From: Blastococcus xanthinilyticus
GTDB taxonomy: Bacteria > Actinomycetota > Actinomycetes > Mycobacteriales > Geodermatophilaceae
Assembly: GCF_008124835.1 (NCBI RefSeq)
Contig: NZ_VNHW01000007.1
Location: 18,172-82,171, forward strand
Direction: 5' to 3'
DNA length: 64,000 bases
The notes below the pieces were generated by a model. It ran no database searches. It was not told where the DNA came from and was given only the letters and a program-made list of their open reading frames with translations. The translations under genes were made by a program, and so were the position numbers. Positions 58,918 through 64,000 of the stretch are shown here, piece after piece. Numbering within the stretch: the stretch's first letter is position 1; each line of letters opens with the position of its first letter.

Positions 58918-59787
58918 GTGGGCCCCTTGGCGCAGCCAGCCGGCAGCCAGCGCACGAACGACTCGACGCCCACCTCCCGGCTCGAGATGACCGGGATCAA
59001 CGTCGCCTTCGGCGGCGTGCTCGCCCTGACCGATGTCTCGCTGACCGTGGAACCCGGCCAGGTGCACGGCCTCATCGGCCCGAACGGCGCGGGGAAGACC
59101 ACCCTGTTCAACGTCGCCTGCGGCCTGGTCCGGCCCAGCTCCGGGCGGATCGCCTGGCGCGGCGAGGAGATGCGCCGGCTCAAGCCCAGCAAGCTGACCT
59201 CGCTCGGCATCGCACGCACCCTGCAGGGGGTCGGCCTCTTCCCCGGCATGACCGTGCTGGAGAACGTCATGATCGGCGCGCACCGGCACGCCCGCGCCGG
59301 GTTCTTCTCCGCGCTGCTGGCACTGCCCACCTCGGACAAGGACGAGCGCCTGCTGCGCGAGCGGGCGATGCGCGCGCTGGTCGAGCTCGGCGCCGGCGAG
59401 TACGCCGGCCGCTACCCCGGCTCGCTCCCCTACCCGGTGCAGAAGCGGGTCGCGCTGGCCCGCGCGCTGGTCTCCGAGCCCGACCTGCTGCTCCTCGACG
59501 AGCCGGCCAGCGGCCTGTCGGAGGACGAGATGCACGAGCTGGGCGACCTGATCCGCTCGGTCGTCGGCCGGATGAGCGTGCTCCTCGTCGAGCACCACAT
59601 GGACCTGGTCATGCGCGTCTGCGACCGGATCACGGTGCTCGACTCCGGCAAGCAGATCGCCGCCGGCACCCCCGCCGAGGTCCAGAACGACCCCGCGGTC
59701 ACCGAGGCCTACCTCGGTGACGCCGTCGACGCCGACGCCGACGCCGCGGAGCTCACCCACGCCGAGGGAGGACGCCCCCATGCCTGA
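58918..59787 (+). CDS. livG: branched-chain amino acid type ABC transporter ATPase (LivG)
   Basis: A 289-residue ATPase. Walker A is GPNGAGKT (54-61), the loop RTLQGVGLFPGMTVLENVMI is typical of LivG, Walker B is LLLLDEPASGLS, and the C-terminus has VEHHMDLVMRVCDRITVLDS. The signature is unusual: LPYPVQKRVALARAL in place of LPYGxQRR. It couples ATP hydrolysis to import through LivH and LivM. Start GTG 58918 follows AGAGGAG. It overlaps livF by eight bases. Confidence 0.93.
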   Translation: MGPLAQPAGSQRTNDSTPTSRLEMTGINVAFGGVLALTDVSLTVEPGQVHGLIGPNGAGKTTLFNVACGLVRPSSGRIAWRGEEMRRLKPSKLTSLGIARTLQGVGLFPGMTVLENVMIGAHRHARAGFFSALLALPTSDKDERLLRERAMRALVELGAGEYAGRYPGSLPYPVQKRVALARALVSEPDLLLLDEPASGLSEDEMHELGDLIRSVVGRMSVLLVEHHMDLVMRVCDRITVLDSGKQIAAGTPAEVQNDPAVTEAYLGDAVDADADAAELTHAEGGRPHA

Positions 59788-60544
59788 CACCCACGGCAGC
59801 ACCGCGATGTCCGCCGCCGGCGGCACCGCCACCACCACCCGGCTGCTCGAGGTCGAGGGGCTCACCTCTACCTACGGGCCGGTCCGCGCCCTGGACGGCG
59901 TCTCGCTGTCCGCCGAGGCCGGCCGCATCACCGCCGTCCTGGGCGCCAACGGGGCCGGCAAGACCACCCTGCTGCGCACGATCAGCGGACTGGTCCGGCC
60001 GGTCGCCGGCCGGGTCGTGCTCGACGGCGAGGACATCACCAAGGCGCCGGTCGAGTCGATGGTGGCCAAGGGCATGGCGCACGTGCCCGAGGGCCGCGGC
60101 GTCATTTCCGAGCTGACCGTCGACGAGAACCTGCGGGTCGGGGCACTGTTCCGCGGAAAGGTCGACCGCAGCGAGTTCGACCGGGTCTACGACCTGTTCC
60201 CACGCATCGCCGAGCGCCGGAACAACGCCGCGCACACCCTCTCCGGCGGTGAGCGGCAGATGCTGGTCATCGGCCGTGCGCTCCTGGCCAAGCCCCGGGT
60301 GCTGCTGCTCGACGAGCCCTCCCTGGGCCTGGCCCCGCGGATCGTCGCGCAGATCTTCGGGCTGCTCCGCCAGCTGGTCGACTCCGAAGGGCTCTCCGTG
60401 CTGCTCGTCGAGCAGAACGCCCGGAGCGCCCTGTCGGTGGCCGACGTCGGCGTCGTCCTCAACCTGGGTCGCGTGGTCGTCACCGACTCCGCCCGCACCC
60501 TGATGGCCGACGAGGACCTCCGGCACGCCTACCTCGGTTTCTGA
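59780..60544 (+). CDS. livF: branched-chain amino acid type ABC transporter ATPase (LivF)
   Basis: A 254-residue ATPase. Walker A is GANGAGKT (55-62), LivF-typical GMAHVPEGRGVISELTVDEN, signature LSGGERQMLVIGRALL, Walker B VLLLDEPSLGLAPR, and LLVEQNARSALSVADVGVVL. The first 20 residues are a variable tail. ATG 59780 lies inside the livG end. Partner of LivG. Confidence 0.94.
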   Translation: MPDTHGSTAMSAAGGTATTTRLLEVEGLTSTYGPVRALDGVSLSAEAGRITAVLGANGAGKTTLLRTISGLVRPVAGRVVLDGEDITKAPVESMVAKGMAHVPEGRGVISELTVDENLRVGALFRGKVDRSEFDRVYDLFPRIAERRNNAAHTLSGGERQMLVIGRALLAKPRVLLLDEPSLGLAPRIVAQIFGLLRQLVDSEGLSVLLVEQNARSALSVADVGVVLNLGRVVVTDSARTLMADEDLRHAYLGF

Positions 60545-60580
60545 CCCTCCCCCGCACTGCCAGGAAGGCATCCCACTGTC

Positions 60581-61465
60581 GTGGACTACTTCGTCAACGT
60601 GACCCTCACCGGGCTGACCCAGGGCATGATCTATGCCGCGTTCGCCCTGGCCCTGGTGCTCATCTGGCGCTCGACCCGCATCGTCAACTTCGCCCAGGGC
60701 TCGATGGCCGCGGCCACCACGTTCATCGCCCTCGCCCTCATCCAGGCCGGCGCCTCCTACTGGGTGGCGCTGATCGTCGCCCTCGCCTCGGGCTTCGTGC
60801 TGGGCGCGATCGTCGAGCGGGTCATCATCCGCCCCGTCGAGGGCGGCCCCGAGCTCAACGCCGTGATCGTCACCCTCGGCCTCTTCGTCGCGATCCAGGC
60901 GGGCATCGCGATCATCTTCGGCTCGTCGTTCCAGTCCTTCCCGACGCCGTTCGGGGTGCGTGGCTTCGAGGTCGGTGACACCACGATCCCGCTGACCCCG
61001 ACCAGCCTGTACATCATCGGCTCGGTGCTGATCGTGATGGCGCTGCTGGTCGCGCTGTTCCGGTTCACCCGGGTGGGCCTCGCCATGCGCGCCTCGGCGT
61101 TCAGCCAGGAGGTCGCCCGGCTGCTCGGCGTCAAGGTCGGCGGCATGCTCACCCTCGGCTGGGGGCTCGCCGCCGTCGTGGGCTCGCTGTCGGGCCTGCT
61201 GATCGCCGGTGGCACGTTCGTCTGGCCGGCCTACATGGACGCGCTCATCGTGTTCGGCTTCGTCGCCGCGATCATCGGCGGCCTGGACTCGCCGGTCGGG
61301 GCGATCGTCGGTGGCCTGATCCTGGGCCTGGCGCTGAGCTACGTGAGCGGCTACGCCCCGCGCGGCAGCGCGCTGGTCAACATCTCGGCCCTGGTCATCC
61401 TGATCGTCGTGCTGCTCGTGCGACCCGGCGGCCTGTTCAGCAGCACCACGGCTCGGAGGGCATGA
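60581..61465 (+). CDS. livH: branched-chain amino acid type ABC permease (LivH)
   Basis: A 294-residue permease with eight expected helices. Starts VDYFVNVTLTGLTQGMIYAA; the segment IVNFAQGSMAAATTFIALAL and the C-terminal GLDSPVGAIVGGLILGLALS are diagnostic of LivH. The conserved ATPase-contact region lies near RASAFSQEVARLLGVKVGGM. The start is GTG 60581 with AGGAAGGCA before it. Its stop overlaps livM (ATGA). Confidence 0.94.
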   Translation: MDYFVNVTLTGLTQGMIYAAFALALVLIWRSTRIVNFAQGSMAAATTFIALALIQAGASYWVALIVALASGFVLGAIVERVIIRPVEGGPELNAVIVTLGLFVAIQAGIAIIFGSSFQSFPTPFGVRGFEVGDTTIPLTPTSLYIIGSVLIVMALLVALFRFTRVGLAMRASAFSQEVARLLGVKVGGMLTLGWGLAAVVGSLSGLLIAGGTFVWPAYMDALIVFGFVAAIIGGLDSPVGAIVGGLILGLALSYVSGYAPRGSALVNISALVILIVVLLVRPGGLFSSTTARRA

Positions 61466-62652
61466 CCATGAGCGACCTGCAGAGCCCCGCGTCCACCGGC
61501 CAGGCCGGCAAGGCCACCGACGAGCCCCCCGTCAAGGCCACCGCCGGCGGCGACGCGCCGTCGGGGCCGGCGGCGACCGGCCGCACCTTCCTGCCGCAGT
61601 CGACGCTGCTGCGGCACCTGCTCGTGCTGGCCGTGTGCGCCGTCCTGGCGGTGCTGGCCCTCGAGCTGAGCAGCCCCTATCAGAACTCACAGCTGGCGAC
61701 GCTCTCCTACTACGCCATCGCCGCCGGCGGGCTCACCGTCCTGACCGGGATGAACGGGCAGATCTCCCTGGGCCACGGTGCGCTCATGGCGGCCGGCGCC
61801 TACACCACGGCGCTGTTCCTCGACGCCGAGGAGCCGCTGCCCCTGCCGGTGATCCTGCTGGCGGCCGTCGTCGTGGCCACCGCGATCGGCGCGCTCGTCG
61901 GCGTGGCGGCCGCCCGGCTGCACGGCCCCTACCTGGCCGGCGCGACGCTCGCGCTCGCGGTCGGGCTCCCCGGCCTGGCGATCTACTTCCACGACATCTT
62001 GGGTGGCGAGCAGGGCATGCGGGTGCGCGCCCCGCAGGCGCCGGAGTCGTTCGAGAGCTTCATCGACGCCGTCTCCGGCAACTCCGCGTCGAGCACGAAG
62101 TGGCTGGCCTACGTCGGTGCCATCTGCCTGCTGATCACCTACTTCTTCCTCGCCAACCTGGTGCGCAGCCGGATCGGGCGCACCTGGCGGGCGGTGCGCG
62201 ACCAGGAGGTCGCCGCCGAGCTGGCCGGCATCAACCTCGGTGCCTGGCGGGTGCTGGCGTTCGTGGTCAGCGCCGCCGCGGCCGGGCTGGCCGGTGGCGT
62301 GCTGGCGATCGTCGTGCGCCTGGCCGCGCCCAGCGGCTTCACCATCGTGCTCTCGCTGGCGCTGCTCACCGCGATCGTCATCGGTGGTCTGGGCAGCCTC
62401 TTCGGCGCCCTGCTCGGCTCGGCCCTGCTGGTCTTCCTCCCGCCGTTCGTCACCAACCTCGGCGGCGACCTCGGGCTCGACCAGACCGAGGCCGCCCAGC
62501 TGGCGCCGTTCGTCTACGGCGTCGTGCTGATCGTGGTGATGATCTTCGTCCCGGCCGGCCTCGTGGGCACCATCCGGCTCCGCTGGATGACCCGGAAGGC
62601 CAAGCGGGCGATGGCCCGGGCCGGCGCCGACGACACCGGCAGCAGGCGGTGA
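61462..62652 (+). CDS. livM: branched-chain amino acid type ABC permease (LivM)
   Basis: A 396-residue permease. A cytoplasmic, disordered N-terminus of about 50 residues precedes the helices. GLTVLTGMNGQISLGHGALM is the LivM core, followed by RTWRAVRDQEVAAELAGINL (ATPase contact) and VIGGLGSLFGALLGSALLVF. The C-terminal tail is basic. Forms the membrane channel with LivH. Confidence 0.94.
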   Translation: MTMSDLQSPASTGQAGKATDEPPVKATAGGDAPSGPAATGRTFLPQSTLLRHLLVLAVCAVLAVLALELSSPYQNSQLATLSYYAIAAGGLTVLTGMNGQISLGHGALMAAGAYTTALFLDAEEPLPLPVILLAAVVVATAIGALVGVAAARLHGPYLAGATLALAVGLPGLAIYFHDILGGEQGMRVRAPQAPESFESFIDAVSGNSASSTKWLAYVGAICLLITYFFLANLVRSRIGRTWRAVRDQEVAAELAGINLGAWRVLAFVVSAAAAGLAGGVLAIVVRLAAPSGFTIVLSLALLTAIVIGGLGSLFGALLGSALLVFLPPFVTNLGGDLGLDQTEAAQLAPFVYGVVLIVVMIFVPAGLVGTIRLRWMTRKAKRAMARAGADDTGSRR

Positions 62653-62741
62653 GGGCGACCCCTTCGACGCGCCGCATCCGGCCGCTCCACCCCACCCATA
62701 CTCCCGGGCACCGATGCCCGGGCCGCACCAGAGGAGAACTG

Positions 62742-64000
62742 TTGTCCAGATCCTCCCGTCGTCTCCTGACCGCGGTCGCCGCGGCCACCGTCGCCTCCAC
62801 CCTCGCCGCCTGCGGCGGCGGTGACGAGGGCGGCGGCGGCACCAGCGCCGAGGGCGGCGAGAACGAGGCCTCCGACATCGGCGTCACCGAGACCTCGATC
62901 AAGCTCGGCGCGCACTACCCCCTCACCGGCGTGGCCGCCCCCGGCTACAGCGAGATCCCCACCGGCGTGGCGGCCTACTTCGAGTGCCTGAACCAGGAGG
63001 GCGGGGTCTACGGCCGGGATGTCGAGTTCGTCTACAAGGACGACGCGTACAACCCGACCCAGACCGCCCAGGTCACCAACGAGCTCGTCCTCGACGAAGA
63101 GATCTTCGCGATGATGAGCGGCCTGGGCACGCCCACGCACAGCGCCGTCGTGGACTTCCTCAACGACGAGGGCGTGCCCGACCTGTTCGTCTCCTCGGGC
63201 TCGCTCCTCTGGGGCGAGAACCCCGAGGAGTACCCGATGTCGTTCGGGTGGCAGACCGACTACGAGAGCGAGGGCAAGATCATCGGTGAGTACATCGCCG
63301 AGAACTTCCCCGACGCGAAGGTCGGTCTCTTCCTCCAGGACGACGACTTCGGCGAGGACGGCGAGGCCGGCATCCGCCAGTACATCGACGACCAGATCGT
63401 CGCGGCGGAGCGGTACACCCCGGGCAACACCAACGTCGGCCCGCAGATCGCAGCGCTCCAGGCCGCCGGCGCCGACTTCGTCGTCGGCTTCAACGTGCCG
63501 AGCTACACCGCGCTGTCGCAGCTGACCGCGCTGCAGCTCGGCTACGACCCGCAGTGGTTCTACTCGAACGTGGGGTCGGACCCGACGCTGGTCGGCGGTC
63601 TGCTGAACCGCTTCAGCGAGGGCAAGGTCACCGACGCCGCCCTGCTGGACGGCGCCCTGACGACCGGCTACCTGCCGACCGTGGACCAGACCGACAACCC
63701 CTGGATCCAGGAGTTCTCCCGGATCTGGGACGAGTGCGGCGGCGAGGGCGAGCTCACGAACTACCGGGTCTACGGCATGTCGCAGGCCTACACGATGGCG
63801 CAGGCGCTGCAGGCGGCCGGCCAGAACCCGACCCGCGAGGGCCTGGTCGAGGCGGTCGAGCAGGCCGGCAGCGAGTGGGAGGGCCCGGTGTTCGCGCCGT
63901 TCCGCTACTCCGAGGACAGCCACATGGGCACCAGCGGCATGAGCATCGAGCGGATCGTGGGCAACGGCTCGGAGGTCGTCCAGGAGGTGCGGACGACCGA
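62742..64000 (+). CDS. livK: branched-chain amino acid type binding lipoprotein, 3' end outside window
   Basis: A Leu/Ile/Val-binding-type periplasmic-binding protein that runs off the end of the window (about 420 codons seen). It starts at TTG 62742 after GAGGAG, a start that ATG/GTG-only gene finders miss. An Arg-rich signal peptide leads to the lipobox LAAC with Cys24 and a Gly/Glu linker. Then come SIKLGAHYPLTGVAAPG, the LivK lobe-1 start, and DVEFVYKDDAYNPTQTAQVT. The ligand could be branched-chain amino acids, amides or urea; liv naming here is by family only. Confidence 0.93.
   Translation, partial: MSRSSRRLLTAVAAATVASTLAACGGGDEGGGGTSAEGGENEASDIGVTETSIKLGAHYPLTGVAAPGYSEIPTGVAAYFECLNQEGGVYGRDVEFVYKDDAYNPTQTAQVTNELVLDEEIFAMMSGLGTPTHSAVVDFLNDEGVPDLFVSSGSLLWGENPEEYPMSFGWQTDYESEGKIIGEYIAENFPDAKVGLFLQDDDFGEDGEAGIRQYIDDQIVAAERYTPGNTNVGPQIAALQAAGADFVVGFNVPSYTALSQLTALQLGYDPQWFYSNVGSDPTLVGGLLNRFSEGKVTDAALLDGALTTGYLPTVDQTDNPWIQEFSRIWDECGGEGELTNYRVYGMSQAYTMAQALQAAGQNPTREGLVEAVEQAGSEWEGPVFAPFRYSEDSHMGTSGMSIERIVGNGSEVVQEVRTT

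Overview
The window is 64 kb of a very GC-rich chromosome. Dense short-spaced operons, GTG/TTG starts, many 4-bp stop/start overlaps, F420-type PPOX, DUF2630, PucR and SigE-family genes point to an actinobacterium. The gene set looks most like Geodermatophilaceae (Blastococcus, Geodermatophilus, Modestobacter), but that family assignment is inference only. Most of the window is ordinary core or near-core chromosome.

Layout. 0-7 kb: the C-terminal end of a penicillin-binding protein, YqeY, a metallophosphoesterase, tRNA-Pro(CGG), two tandem CNNM/CBS membrane proteins and an S9 peptidase. 7-14 kb: asd-lysC (with the classical internal start for a beta subunit), a phospholipase D-like protein, a small HTH protein, and leuA behind a Leu-Leu-Leu leader peptide with an attenuator-like stem. 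14-21 kb: a Mrp/Mnh cation-proton antiporter operon (mnhAB fusion-C-D-E-F-G). 21-31 kb: ABC-F ATPase, a frameshifted methyltransferase, an MTHFR-like protein, two pirins (the first cut by an in-frame TAA), PPOX, VOC, TPM and Rieske proteins. 31-37 kb: a dipeptide ABC transporter. 37-43 kb: recR-ybaB-dnaX, an ECF sigma factor with its partner, YceI, SRP RNA and tRNA-Ser(GGA). 43-46 kb: a Ser/Thr kinase and a methyltransferase.

46.2-53.6 kb is an accessory island that ends at the 3' side of tRNA-Ser(CGA). By eye its base composition is less GC-rich and its codon use less GC-biased than the surroundings. It carries an unknown leaderless gene, a CHAT-domain protease operon with two zinc-binding small proteins, and a two-gene unit encoding a tyrosine-recombinase-like protein that lacks its nucleophile, overlapping a DDE-type transposase. 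Related palindromes and a short direct repeat lie at both margins. This is the most interesting part of the window.

53.6-64 kb: tRNA-Ser(CGA), tadA, a HAD phosphatase, a TadA-associated protein, an O-methyltransferase, tyrA, DUF2630, and a PucR regulator divergent from a branched-chain amino acid type ABC operon (livG-F-H-M-K). Two exact-spacing 47-bp repeats lie in the PucR/liv intergenic region. The last gene runs off the window.

Themes: amino-acid supply (asd, lysC, leuA, tyrA, peptide and liv uptake), ion homeostasis (mnh), DNA replication and repair (dnaX, recR), and tRNA modification (tadA). Many genes have a TANNNT hexamer 6-8 nt before the start codon, which suggests leaderless mRNAs. 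Intergenic spaces often hold long perfect hairpins without U-tracts.
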